Assembly (NCBI RefSeq): GCF_001625215.2
Contig: NC_030383.2
Coordinates: forward strand, 41,412,380-41,476,379
Direction: 5' to 3'
Source: Daucus carota subsp. sativus
Lineage: Eukaryota > Streptophyta > Magnoliopsida > Apiales > Apiaceae
Length of the DNA: 64,000 bases
Numbering within the stretch: position 1 is the stretch's first letter; the number at the start of each line of letters is the position of its first letter. The translations under genes were made by a program, and so were the position numbers. Shown piece by piece: positions 1-11,900 of this stretch. The notes under the pieces are model-generated. The model was not told the origin of the DNA. It searched no databases and worked only from the letters and a program-made list of their open reading frames with translations.

Positions 1-163
1 GAGTTTGTTGGAGTTCATTTCATCTCTATATTCTTCAAATTTAGGCTAAAGAGCCCATATGAATAATCTTTTGGACATGCTCTCAGCCTCTCATAAGTCA
101 TACGCACACATTGACACTATTCTAGAGTTCTTTTGATAAAAGTTTTCTTCGCAATTACTAATG

Positions 164-270
164 ATTTGCTCTTTGGATCCTAGGAATTAATTTTATAGGA
201 ATTAATTGACACTAGCCTAACATAGAGCTACTACTTTATATTTGCTCTTTGGATCCTAGGAATTAATTTT
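164..270. repeat. 31-bp direct repeat pair
   Basis: The same 31 bases, containing CTTTGGATCCTAGG, occur at 164-194 and 240-270, 45 bases apart. They lie just upstream of a decayed hAT transposase reading frame and look like a small duplication inside that old element. Confidence 0.8.
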
Positions 271-283
271 TTGCCTTGCACAA

Positions 284-556
284 TTTTATCCAAAGGATAT
301 CTCTTTACTAGACCTGGAGTTGTTATCAAATGAGTTAGACAAGTTTATCTATGATGTGAGAGCGGATAAAGATTAATCCGGACTTCAAAGTATAAGAAAT
401 CTTTCTGTCATGACGGTTAAGACACACGGACATACTGCTTATCTCTTAGTTTATCTTCTGGTTGAGTTAGCTCTAGTTTTACCTGTTGTTATTGCTATTG
501 TTGAGAGAAATTTTTCTGCTATAAAACGATCAAGACTTATTAGCGTGATAGGATGA
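284..556 (+). pseudogene. hAT transposase C-terminal remnant (TTF-type/dimerisation domain)
   Basis: One reading frame from 284 to a stop at 554-556 gives the typical end of TTF-type zinc-finger/hAT-dimerisation proteins: a stretch beginning FYPKDISLLDLELL, then HTAYLLVYLLVELALVLPV, then a degraded VERNFSAIKRSR where family members have VERxFSAMK. It is broken by an in-frame TAA at 374-376 and by the stop at 554. The upstream transposase, including catalytic residues, is missing. The sequence TGGTTCCGCCACTGG near 649-663 resembles the terminal tract of this element class. Assignment to hAT comes from remembered family motifs, without an alignment. Confidence 0.6.
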
Positions 557-914
557 GAGATGCATGATAGTATGATGATATATATCGAATAAGCTATTTA
601 TGCAAGTATAGATGAAAAAATATTTCAGCCCCCCCAAACTATTACTCCTGGTTCCGCCACTGGATTATTGGAACGTCTCTTGGATGAAATTTCAATGAAA
701 TGTATATCTCACATGTCAATCTTTTTTTTCCTTCGATAATGGCGCAGTAATCTCTGTCGATTTCATCCGAGAACTCCTTCAATAATCAATACTCTAGGTT
801 GAATATTGTTTGATTTGCTTGCAATGTTGGTGTAGGGGTTGGTATTGAGTGTGGCTCATCAACAAATTATAAGCTTCAAGCCATGAATTCGTGCTTATTT
901 TTACGAAATAAGTT

Positions 915-2165
915 AGACCTGACAATTCGTGGCGTATAGTTTTCGTGTCGTGTACATTGTACACAAACACGAACACGACACAAAATGAATTCGTGTACCT
1001 GAAATCCAAACACGAACACTGACACCAAATAACACGACATGATACGAAATATACAAAATTTTTGTATGCTTAAAAATATACGATACGAATTGAACACGAA
1101 ATATACACGAAATGAAATATACACGAAAAGTACACGGAACGAAATATAGAATATTAAATTACATTTTAGTATTTTAAATATTATTATTTAATTAAATTTT
1201 ATATACAGTCAAAACTCTTTAAATTAATACTCGGTAAATTAATAAACTCTCTATAATAATAAATTTGTCCGGTCCTGACTTGGGCCAATGTAAAAAATTG
1301 AAAAACTCGATAAAATAATAAGATAATAATTTTATTGGAGAACCCTTTATAATTTTTGGTCCCAAGAAAATCATAAATTAATAATTCATAAAAACTGGAA
1401 AAAAAATATATTATACTTTATTGAAATATGATTCAATAGTTGTCTGTTTTTCTTTTAGATTTCGCAACACCTTTTAGATGAGAAATCATATTATGAGATA
1501 TAGTTTAAATACTCTAACATATATATCCCAAACTTGCTTAAAAATACATTGAACAAATTTATTTCTCCTGTTTACATTTACTGTATAGTACTTCAAAAAT
1601 CATTATTGATTTCCAATACATATATGAACACATTAGTTACTAATTTACGTTGGGTCCCAAGATTCGCTGCAATTTAATTTTAATATGTATAGACTAATTT
1701 ATCTTTTTGTTTAGTATATTAATTTACAATATGTCTTTTTGTTTGATATGTACAGTATAATCGGTTAAAAACACTTTAAATTAATAATTATTATTTTATC
1801 GATAAATTAATAACTCTCTAAATTAATAAATTTCTCCAATCCCGACATTATTAATTTATAGAGCTTTTACTGTGGTATTTGATATTATACCTATGTTATT
1901 TATAAAAACTATTATTACAATTAAATTATATATGATAAATCATGTTATTACTATTTATTATTAATTATCTATTATTATAATTAATTAATTATATCATGTA
2001 CTTCGTATCGTGTCGTGTTCCTGATGGATAAACCAAAAACCGACATAAAATTAAGTCGTGTACTTTCATATTCGTATTCGTATATTTTCGTGTCGTGTGC
2101 CAAAAACATAAACACAAACACAAAATTATTTTCATGTCGTTCATACATCTCGCGTACGACAAGTG
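915..2165. repeat. Nested foldback repeats (CGTGTCGTGT arms with an inner TIR element)
   Basis: The left arm (about 915-1145) and right arm (about 1985-2165) are rich in CGTGTCGTGT and its complement ACACGACACG, so they are inverted relative to each other. Between them, about 1204-1873, is a second inverted-repeat element: it opens with ACAGTCAAAACTCTTTAAAT and closes with the diverged complement ending GAGCTTTTACTGT. It contains repeats of TAAATTAATAA. I find no gene here and no convincing target duplications. The structure reads as one MITE inserted in another. A diverged piece of the inner family recurs near 57,777-57,860. Confidence 0.55.
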
Positions 2166-2743
2166 CCCATAAACCCTGGTTTGTTAGGGCGGACAGTCTC
2201 ACTCTCATTTGATTCTTCGTCTCACAAAATAGTTTGAATACTTTATGGGCTTAACTTTACCCTCATGCTGAAAACAACCCAAAGTCCCAATAATTGGGTA
2301 GGCTGTATTGGTAGGATTATTCATCGGCCCAATAATTTTAAATTCAAATTTAGAAATTCCAAACAATACTTCGTCATCAGTTAAAAGAAACTTCCAAATA
2401 GCCACAACGACGACAATATCAGACACGAGAAATCTGATCCAACTCGATTGTAAAATTGAAAGTGTCCGTTCTGTACGAGAGATTCAATTACTCCTTCCAT
2501 TCCTTTTTAAGTGTCGTTTTTTGATAGGTTTGAATTTCAAGTTAAATGTCACATATATAATTACTTATGTTCACAATACAAGTGTATATCTTTTTTTACT
2601 TCAATACCTTTATCTTTGAACTCTCATTAAAATTTATTCATGGTAGTTTGATGGACAAAATTGGAAAAAAAAAAAACTTACATTAATGATAGTATAACCT
2701 AATAATTGCACATTTTAATAGTTGTGCCAAGTCAAAAAATTTA

Positions 2744-3132
2744 AGACGCAAGTCCAACAATATCCTAGAAAGTGCCCTATATATAATAATAATAAATAAT
2801 GTCTTAGGGATTTATGACATCATTTTAATATAACAATTCCAACAATATGCCTTATTATTATGCCTTATTATTTAAATAATAGTATATTTGAATTATTGTT
2901 GGAGGGAAGTGAAAAAAAAAAAGAAGAGAGGTGTGTTGGAATGTGAGTAAGCTAATATTTTATTAATAGAAATGGTTTAGGGTATGCATGATTGTGCCTC
3001 AGAAATAAGACATTTGTTAGATGTTCAAGTGTTTTGAGGCACCACTGGGACATTGTTGGAGCACCATTTTACTTCAAATGCCTTAAATTTTTATTTAGGA
3101 CATGATTTTATGGCGCACTCTTGGACTTGCTC
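2744..3132. mobile_element. Tourist/PIF-Harbinger-like MITE
   Basis: The left end AGACGCAAGTCCAACA and the right end, whose complement reads GAGCAAGTCCAAGAG, form an imperfect terminal inverted repeat. Both sides are flanked by TTA (2741-2743 and 3133-3135), the 3-bp duplication typical of PIF/Harbinger elements. The body of 389 bp is AT-rich and non-coding. Confidence 0.55.
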
Positions 3133-3177
3133 TTAGCGATCATTGACCGTGCAACATCTGTCTAGGCAGTCTAGCAT

Positions 3178-4012
3178 CAGGGCCGGCTCTTTCTTAAAGC
3201 AAACTAAGCAGTTGCTCAGAGCCCCCAAACAAAAAAGGGCCCCAAAATTTTAAAACTCCTTATATACATACACAAATATTCATATTTGTTTTATTAAAAA
3301 ATTTATTGAAAACTAATATTATCAAACTATTTTATTTTTTAATATATTTAATTAATATTAAAAAATGACTTATTATTTAGAAATGAGAATAATTAAATAA
3401 TTTATCATTTCATTGAAGATTTTTGAAATATAAATTATCTTTATCATGTTTCTATAAATAATATTTATCGTATTTATATAAATATTTGTTCAAAAAAATT
3501 AAAAATATATATATATATATATATATCACTAATAATTATGATGAAAATATTATTACATTTATTAATGTATATCATGTACGAAATGTATAAAATCAAATAT
3601 AAAAAAGAAAAACAACAGACGTAAAAGAAGTCTAAAGACAAGTATGTGTCATAAATAATTTTGCTAGCTAAATGTAATATCAAGTTTATTAAAGTAAAGG
3701 TTATTATCAATATTAAAGTTACTAAGATCTTTTTTTTTATCTATATAAATGATAAAATATTAAGAACAAAAAATTACTGGTTCAGTTTGTCTTTTAAGCT
3801 TTCACTATGTGTGCATTTGTTCATAACTCTTCCTCACTGCTCTAGTGTAAGATACTAAACTATTATAATCTTTTTTTACCTTTCTCATCTTCATCATTCA
3901 ACATTCAATATTAAATTAAGGATTTTATATATTAAAAAAATTATATATAAATATGCATGGGTCTCATTTTTAAGTTTTGTTTAAGGCCTCAAATTTGATT
4001 GAGCCCGCCCTG
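3178..4012. mobile_element. Non-autonomous hAT element with 8-bp TSD
   Basis: The ends CAGGGCCGGCTC and GAGCCCGCCCTG are inverted copies with one mismatch. The flanks are identical 8-mers, TCTAGCAT at 3170-3177 and 4013-4020, which is the hAT signature. The 835-bp body is very AT-rich and has no transposase reading frame, so it would need a transposase supplied elsewhere. It has a tract of TA repeats near 3507-3526. Confidence 0.85.
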
Positions 4013-4020
4013 TCTAGCAT

Positions 4021-5882
4021 ATATCTATCAGGATTCAGGGCTGTAATTGATTATAAAATATACTCTATTTTACTCCTTTTAAATCAAGTACTAAAGAAAT
4101 AAAATTGGGAAAACAGTAAGAGGAAAGTTTAGATAAGGGAGTCGTTGACAACATTGTCACAAGTCGACCAACTGATCCATAACAAATGATCACGGGTTTA
4201 ATTCATTTAAAGCAATGCATGTCGTCTTGCTCCTTAAATTCTTTCTTTTTTCTTCTTCACTTCGCTTTGGCACCTATTTATATATTTTTAAGAAATCAGA
4301 CGGAGATAGAATTTTAGTCTCGGACAAAAAATAATACTGCCGGTCATATTTTCATTACTGTATATGACGTTTATCAATATAGATTTAAGAAAAAAAACTA
4401 GTAGGAGCTGGACTCGAATTTGTGTCAGGAAACTTCCAGCTCTACGATCACGAGGGCAAGCTAATTTATTAAAAATATAATAGAGATATGCAAAAACTAT
4501 AAAGGTTAATGACTCACTGAGGACAAGTTCTCCTCTGTGAACTTGATTGGAATCTGTGATTGAGCTTAGAGCTCGAACGAAAAACCTTGGTTCATTTGCT
4601 TAGTCATGTTTAAGAGAGAACTATTAGAAAAAAAAATCAGAAGATTTTTATATTATTTCTAGTATTAATTAGGATTTTTAGTATTAGTTAAGGTTCTGCG
4701 GAAGAAATGCACATGAAACTTTTTTTCTATTTATGTATTATATTTTGAAATTTACTTCTGAACACACACAACAATACAAAAAAAGTATTTAAATATAGAT
4801 CTTGAAAATTTATGTAAAATATAAAGTTCTGCAGCATAATCTTATTTATTCTATGATTCCATTTTAAGCATCGGTAGCGCCACTCTCATTTACGGTCCAG
4901 ATAATTTAAATTTCGTCCTCATTTGCATGCAGAGTATGTGTGGCGAACTGGCGATACTCACGTAGAAATACACACATACGTACATGCATCTGGCACCACT
5001 TGGTCTACTTGTAGCTCCGCAGAAGTAGATATAAATACACACACAGCAATATATATACATGTATGTTTGTTTATATATGAGACGGAACTGTGATCTCGTG
5101 ACCTTATTCTTGGGAGGTTGTGTTCTCTCGTTTTTCACCTCAACACACCCCTTTCTTCACCCATGTATCATGTACCTGTCATCGCTCCTGTTTGTATTCT
5201 ATTTTCAGATCAAACTTTAAACTTTAAGTCCTTCACATGATTGTTCTTTCCCAACAAAATGCCATTTTTATTTATTGCCTTGTCGCAATTGTTCTTCCAA
5301 ATCTTCTTTTTCATCATATATTTTGGCACCTATGCGGTTGCACTTGAACATGTAGCGATTAGCGAACCTGTCGAGTATTCGGTGCACAAAATTCCCGTCA
5401 TTAAAAATAACAGGTGTCTAGAGATTACATAAAGTGTGCAAAATTGTTTTCAAGGTCATCTCAATTATTCTTATGGACCATGACAAGATATACTGATAAG
5501 ATAAAATGGCATTTCCCCTGCCAAACCGAGTCACTCATAAATATATCGGTGAAATCACTAAAATGATTGTCTAGAACGCGGATAGGGTGACGTGACCTCG
5601 TGCATTCCCCTAAAATTGCTTGTCATGGATCCGGACCCGTAAAGCTAAGGTTGCCTGAACCCGGGAGACTCATGGTGCACAACTGTTTTCTTCATTTTAT
5701 TATACTCTGCTGGTAGTCGTCTAGCTCATAGCACTTGCTCACTTAGCTAGAGTTAACAAACACTTGGCACCACCTGTTTATTTTTAATGAAAAGATTTGC
5801 ATCTGATACTAGCATAAGACCAACCAAGACTCCCCTACAAATCATTCTCCCTCCTTGCAAATTGTGTATAGACCTCTCAATT
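4021..5882. other. Intergenic region upstream of the ABCG gene
   Basis: AT-rich sequence with a small CA/TA microsatellite near 5037-5060. A possible short reading frame at 5259-5432 has a very hydrophobic N-terminus but no recognisable family. The last few hundred bases should contain the promoter and leader of the downstream transporter gene; I could not single out a confident TATA box. Confidence 0.5.
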
Positions 5883-7652
5883 ATGGCAGATCCACAATCA
5901 CCTCAGAAACCTCCTCCAAAAACATACCAAATCACAGCTTCTTCAATCTCCTATTCCAAATCCACCACCACATTCTCTTTCAGAACTTGCACTCCAACAC
6001 CTCCAAACTATATCTTACAAGACATCACTCTCACTGCATATCCCTCTCAAATCCTTGCCATTGTAGGCCCAAGTGGTGCCGGAAAATCCACCCTTCTGGA
6101 CATATTAGCTGCAAGAACATCCCCAACAAATGGCACTTTACTTCTCAATTCTTCCCCTCTTAATCATTCTTCATTTCGCAAGCTCTCGGCTTATGTTCCT
6201 CAGCATGATGCTTGTCTCCCTCTACTTACTGTTGCAGAGACTTTCGCCTTCGCAGCCAGCCTCCTTAACCCCAAAACATCTGAGATCTCTGTCATTGTCA
6301 ATTCTCTTCTCACTGAGCTGAGATTAACACATTTATCACATACAAGGCTGGGAGAAGGCCTATCTGGTGGAGAGCGTCGCCGTGTTTCAATTGGCCTCAG
6401 CCTCCTCCATGATCCTGCAGTGTTGCTTCTGGATGAGCCAACATCAGGGCTCGACAGTACCTCTGCTTTCAACGTCATGCAGACACTGAGATCAATAGCT
6501 GACTCGCGTCACCGGACCATAATCTTGTCAATTCACCAGCCAAGTTTCAAGATTCTGTCCACAATTGATCAAATCCTCTTGTTGTCAAAAGGGAAAGTTG
6601 TGCATCATGGCACCCTTTCTTCCCTCGAAGCCTTCTTGTTATCCAATGGATTCACTGTCCCTCCACAGCTCAACTCACTAGAATATGCGATGGAAATACT
6701 AAACCAACTCAACGTCACTAAACCGATCACGCCTTCTTCAGAAAGTACCCCTTCAATCCTCACTTGTTCTGAAACCAAAACAAGAGGAAAGATCAGATAC
6801 AAAAGCTCCAGGCTCCATGAAATCGCGATTCTTTACAACAGGTTCTTGAAGATCATTTACAGAACAAAACAGCTCCTCCTGACCAATACATTGCAGGCTC
6901 TCGGTGTAGGACTCGTTCTAGGAACAATCTACATCAATATAGGTTTCGACAAGACAGGAATAGAGAAGAGATTAGGACTCTTTGCATTCACTCTCACCTT
7001 TCTTCTTTCCTCTACAACCGAAACTCTGCCAATCTTCATCAACGAGAGACCGATCATCCTTAGAGAAACTTCAAGCGGAGTTTACAGGATATCATCATAC
7101 CTAATAGCAAATACGCTGGTTTTCCTCCCCTATCTGCTCATCATCGCGATTCTCTACTCTGCTTCAGTTTACTTCCTGGTTGGTCTTTGCGCAACATGGC
7201 AAGCATTCGCCTACTTTGTTCTGGTCATATGGGTTATAGTCCTAATGGCCAATTCATTTGTTCTGTTCCTCAGCTCCGTAGCTCCCAACTACATTGCTGG
7301 AACCTCACTCGTAACAATACTTCTTGCCGGATTCTTTCTCTTCTCCGGCTACTTCATTTCACAGGATAACATGCCTAAGTACTGGGTGTTCATGCACTAC
7401 TTCTCAATGTACAAATACGCTCTCGACGCCCTTCTGATCAATGAGTATTCCTGTCTGCTGTCAAGGTGTCTGATATGGTTCGATGAGGAAAACAAAACGT
7501 GTATGTTCACGGGACGAGATGTGATGATCAAGAGAGGACTCCATGAGAATCAGAGATGGACAAACATCTATATATTGATTGGTTTCTTCATCTTTTATCG
7601 TGTTCTTTGTTTGTTGGTTTTGATCAGAAGGGTCTCTAGATGCAAGAAATGA
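5883..7652 (+). CDS. ABC transporter G family half-transporter, ABCG4/ABCG8-like
   Basis: Intronless 589-residue plasma-membrane half-transporter in the reverse order typical of ABCG proteins: nucleotide-binding domain first, membrane domain second. Walker A GPSGAGKST is at about residues 62-70, the signature LSGGERRR at about 160-167, and Walker B VLLLDEP at about 180-186, followed by a switch histidine in SIHQPSF. About six membrane segments lie between residues 330 and 580. Half-transporters of this family work as dimers and export lipids, hormones or specialised metabolites; the substrate cannot be read from sequence. The chosen start begins MADPQSPQ, close to the N-terminus of Arabidopsis ABCG8-type proteins and to their usual length. 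An in-frame ATG at 5787 would add 32 residues and cannot be excluded. There are no disruptions. Confidence 0.93.
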   Translation: MADPQSPQKPPPKTYQITASSISYSKSTTTFSFRTCTPTPPNYILQDITLTAYPSQILAIVGPSGAGKSTLLDILAARTSPTNGTLLLNSSPLNHSSFRKLSAYVPQHDACLPLLTVAETFAFAASLLNPKTSEISVIVNSLLTELRLTHLSHTRLGEGLSGGERRRVSIGLSLLHDPAVLLLDEPTSGLDSTSAFNVMQTLRSIADSRHRTIILSIHQPSFKILSTIDQILLLSKGKVVHHGTLSSLEAFLLSNGFTVPPQLNSLEYAMEILNQLNVTKPITPSSESTPSILTCSETKTRGKIRYKSSRLHEIAILYNRFLKIIYRTKQLLLTNTLQALGVGLVLGTIYINIGFDKTGIEKRLGLFAFTLTFLLSSTTETLPIFINERPIILRETSSGVYRISSYLIANTLVFLPYLLIIAILYSASVYFLVGLCATWQAFAYFVLVIWVIVLMANSFVLFLSSVAPNYIAGTSLVTILLAGFFLFSGYFISQDNMPKYWVFMHYFSMYKYALDALLINEYSCLLSRCLIWFDEENKTCMFTGRDVMIKRGLHENQRWTNIYILIGFFIFYRVLCLLVLIRRVSRCKK

Positions 7653-8962
7653 TACTACAAAAACTTGCATAATTTCCCAAGTTTCTCCACCTAAATCATC
7701 ACTAAGATGTTCAAGTTGATTCATGTATAAATGATTTCAAGCTTTGTGTTTCCTCAAGAATCAATGTTCTTACAAGAATATCCAAACAGAGATCCCAACA
7801 TATTACTCATTCATCGAAATTGCAAATATATTGCGACATACTCTCTTCTATCTAGTTACACGTAACATGGACTACTAAGTGAACAAAAGACATATAACGG
7901 TTTTAAGTTCTACAAATTAAAAAGCACAGTATATTTATGTATTTGTACATGTACATAGGATCTATACTCAAAATCCATATTTTATTTAATTAAAATAAAT
8001 AAATTTTATATCATCACTTTTATTTCTCAGAAACATCAATAAATTTGATATGTAATTTATCACAATGCTGATAATTTTTTTGTGACCGAAATAAGTGGAC
8101 GGGGATTAGAAAACGGGAACGTAGGCACTAATAAATTTTACACATGGCATGGCATGGCATGTCACGGATATCTATCAAACAGAAGATGCCTTGGAAAATA
8201 CAAGGAAAAAAGGAATACAATGAAAACAAACAAGGTTTTGTTTGTTAGCTGTGCTATCTATTCTGCATTTGTTCACGGGTTCTACTTCCTATCATACTTT
8301 ATATTTGCAACGTGAACTTCTATTATTGTATTCTCCGAATCCATCCTGTGACTATGCTTAAGCCCACTCTAATTCAAATCTACACAGCTACACTGCCAGG
8401 TATACCAGATTCTACATAACTCAGCAACTCAATAATGTTCGAACCTTCGAATCCTCCCAGAATATTTGGACGTCTTTACAATTGTATTCGGTGCATTCTA
8501 TATATTTAGCCTCAACCAAGGGAGTTACTTAAATTTCAACGCTAATATACCTACAACAAAATCTAATTAGATTCTACCGACTACAGTTTTAGAGTATTTC
8601 GAAATGGCAGGTCGTTACAATTACTCCACAGAATAACATTACACAAATACACTAGCACCCAATACATGGCAAACATAAATTTTATGCAGGGAAATTGAAA
8701 TTCTGAACTTGAACTGACAGCATAAGCAATTTTCTGCTCTCTGTAGACTGACTTGAAAGAAAAGTTCCAAGACTTCCATTTCCCCAAACATTTGCAAGAT
8801 CATGAAGACAGTCAGGACAGAAATGTTTACAGGTCAAAGAAACTGAAGACAAAACTTTAGTTCACTCCAGAAAAGATTATAGGTATCAACTAATTCAAAT
8901 ACAGATAAGAAGTGACGAAGCTTATAGGAGCACAAGGGGTCAAGAACATTGATACTCAATTA
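7653..8962. other. Convergent intergenic region (ABCG 3' end and SGT1 3' UTR)
   Basis: The two flanking genes converge here. The stretch just downstream of 7652 and the stretch upstream of 8963 should hold their 3' UTRs. A short tandem GGCAT repeat lies near 8144-8161. I see no other gene. Confidence 0.5.
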
Positions 8963-11900
8963 CTAGTACTCCCACCTCCTCATCTCCATGCCATCTGGGG
9001 CACTTCCCTCCACTTTTTTAGAACCCACATCTTTCCAATTCGTAGAAAGCACCGTCCCATTTGACTCGACCTGTAAAAAAGACAACATAACATAATGTTA
9101 TAAATAGCCAGTCCCACATAAACCTTCATAGCCAAATTCAAGAAAATAAGCACATTATTTTGGTCAACATTTAAAGAACATTTCAAACTAGACAGTAAAT
9201 GTAATACTGATACGAAAACCGACAATTGAATTCTTCCAAGTAGTGGCAACCAAACACAATTAAAGTTTAATAAACTTATGTCTTACAAAAGATTTTCTCA
9301 TAGCTCTTCTAGTGTCCTCATCAGCATCTTGGTATATGTCTCTGAAAAATTTGTTCAACGCTGCATCACCATCCAACTTTTCTTCTTTTTCCTGTAATGC
9401 AAAGTATAAACTTAGTAAACCATGAACAATCTTGCAGATTATAAGCAAGTCCCAAATCACAAATTTACCTCCTTTTTAACTTCAGCTTCCAATTTGTCCC
9501 AGTCAACTGTTTTTGGTTTAGAGGTTGGGTAAGTAGGTCTTTGAGCGCCTATCAAAAGTAAATCACCCACAAAAAATTATGACAGGTAGCATGCAATAGT
9601 AAAAGGCATGTATGCACTCTGTTCTAAGAAAAGTCATCCGTCAAATTCTGCTTCACATGCTACATCATATTTACAACTTCCTTGACATAACTCTATTACA
9701 GTATCACAAGCACCAAGCAAATCACAAGCTAGTTAAATGTTTATGCCAAAAGAACAATATAACCTTAGCACGTGCAATTATAACCTTGAAGTCTTGAACT
9801 ATATTTAAGGTAAACAGAAGTTGTGTAAGTTCATCAATAAAGCATCTTTGACCCTAAGCCTCCGTGTTTAAGATAACTAGCTATGTTCAGTTCGGTATAC
9901 AAAAGTTTCATCATTCACTTTGTGTGTTGAAAATTAAACCTATATCTCAACAGTCAACACAATCAACGTGACATACCAGTTGGCACATATGCCTTCTGAG
10001 GAACTGCATTGTTCTTACTGTACTCGAGAGATGTCCAGTGTATAGCTTCAGCCTTAACAAGGCGAATTTCAATCTTAGTAGATAGTACTTCATACTTGCA
10101 CTTTGCGGGAACTATCTGTTATGCACAAATAAATATCAGGTTGTTTTCGGCACAATACAAATGCAGAAAGTCCAGTAAAGATCACAAGACTTCCTTGATA
10201 ATAAGCTAGAATGAAGAGTATAAGGTTACTAATGAACAAGAACAATAATAAGCATTACAGTTTCACACAGATCTAAATTCATGACTTCTCTAAAACAGTG
10301 ATAGTTCTTAGAATATGTCCACACCAACATCTTAATGTTCTAATCTTAACAAGTTCACAATTGAGTAAAATGTGCATCTACAGTATTACCTTTCCAAATA
10401 GGCGAGGTTGAAAGATGTATGTATCTTCACCAGATGAATCTATGGTAACACTTATCTGCAAAGCAACAAGAAGAAATATTTTGAATATCATCTACCACTC
10501 TCAGATAGAGAGGAAAGGCATTCTTTCTAATAAGAATACAAGTACATATCCCCATGTTTCAACAAAAGTGGTTTTAGTTTGATTTTATCGAATCAATTAG
10601 ACTTAAGATTCATAATTATTCTTAAAAAACCTGATAATTGAATATTCAATATTACACAAATATAGCTTCTTACAGCATATTTGGTTTTCAAAATTCATAT
10701 ATAATATCGCTTGTTGGCGTGCAAAATGGTTAATTGTGAAAAAAAAAGTAACAAACCCCAATCCCTTTGACCCAGAGGAATATAATCATTATTAGGATTT
10801 TCAAGCAAAAGAAGTTGAGCAACAGAAGTGTACTATTTGCTCGCCGAATTCAATATCAACACTACTAGCTGGTACACCCTTCGCAAAGATAGTCACAACC
10901 ACTTCCTCTGGTTTCTGATAAAATTCATGCCTGTACATATTCAACATGGAAATTGACACCATAAGCAGTGAGAAAACGACATCTTCATTGCCTATCAAAG
11001 ACAATGCAAATAGCACATATTCAAGTCTCCAGATTGTGCTCAAAATAATAAAAAGAGTTTCGGGATTCTAGTAGTGCTAATTTTTGAGAAAACGGGACAA
11101 ACCATGAATGACTAGCAATACAACATTAAGAAAATGGTGATAGTCAAATTGTGAAGGTTTGTAGAAATTTAGTGAAGCCATTGTGGCAAACAAAAGAACT
11201 GCTAACCCCTCCATGAGCTTCCCTTCCATTTCTTTTCGCACCCACTGTGGGATAGGGCTGCTCATGGGTTGTCCAACCCGTTCAAACCAACCCAACCTTG
11301 AACTAGGCCGACTAACCCGACCCATTCCAAACCGTGGGTTAATTGGGTTGATTTTTGGTTGAGCCGTTTATAATGGGCGAAATATGACTTTTAAAAACCC
11401 TAAACCAACCCAATCCGGTCAAAATATATCTTTAACACTCTGATACTCCCTCCGTTTCTTTATTCTTTTCTCGTTTGATACGTCGAGACTGTTCATAACA
11501 TGAGACTAATTACTAATTTACGTCATGGGCTGGGTTGGGCCGGTTTCGACCATTCAAGCGACCCAACCCATTTAGTACGGGTTAGAAAAATTTAACCCAT
11601 TAATCATAAAAAGAATTAGAAACCCAACCCTACTAATTGTATGACGGGTTGGGTTGGTTAGGGTAGGGTTGATCGGGTTGAAAAATTTGCAAGATAAGCA
11701 TAATCCAAAATATGTTTTGCACCATTTTGTTGTATACAATTAGCAATAACATAGGACACTGCACCGATACAAAATATCAGGTGCTTTTAGAGTGCAAGTA
11801 TTCTCTTCATACTAAGGTGGACAGCTGAATCTTAATACACTAATAACTATTAAAAATCATGTTTCTGCCATGATATATAATCATAAGAACTAGCAATGTG

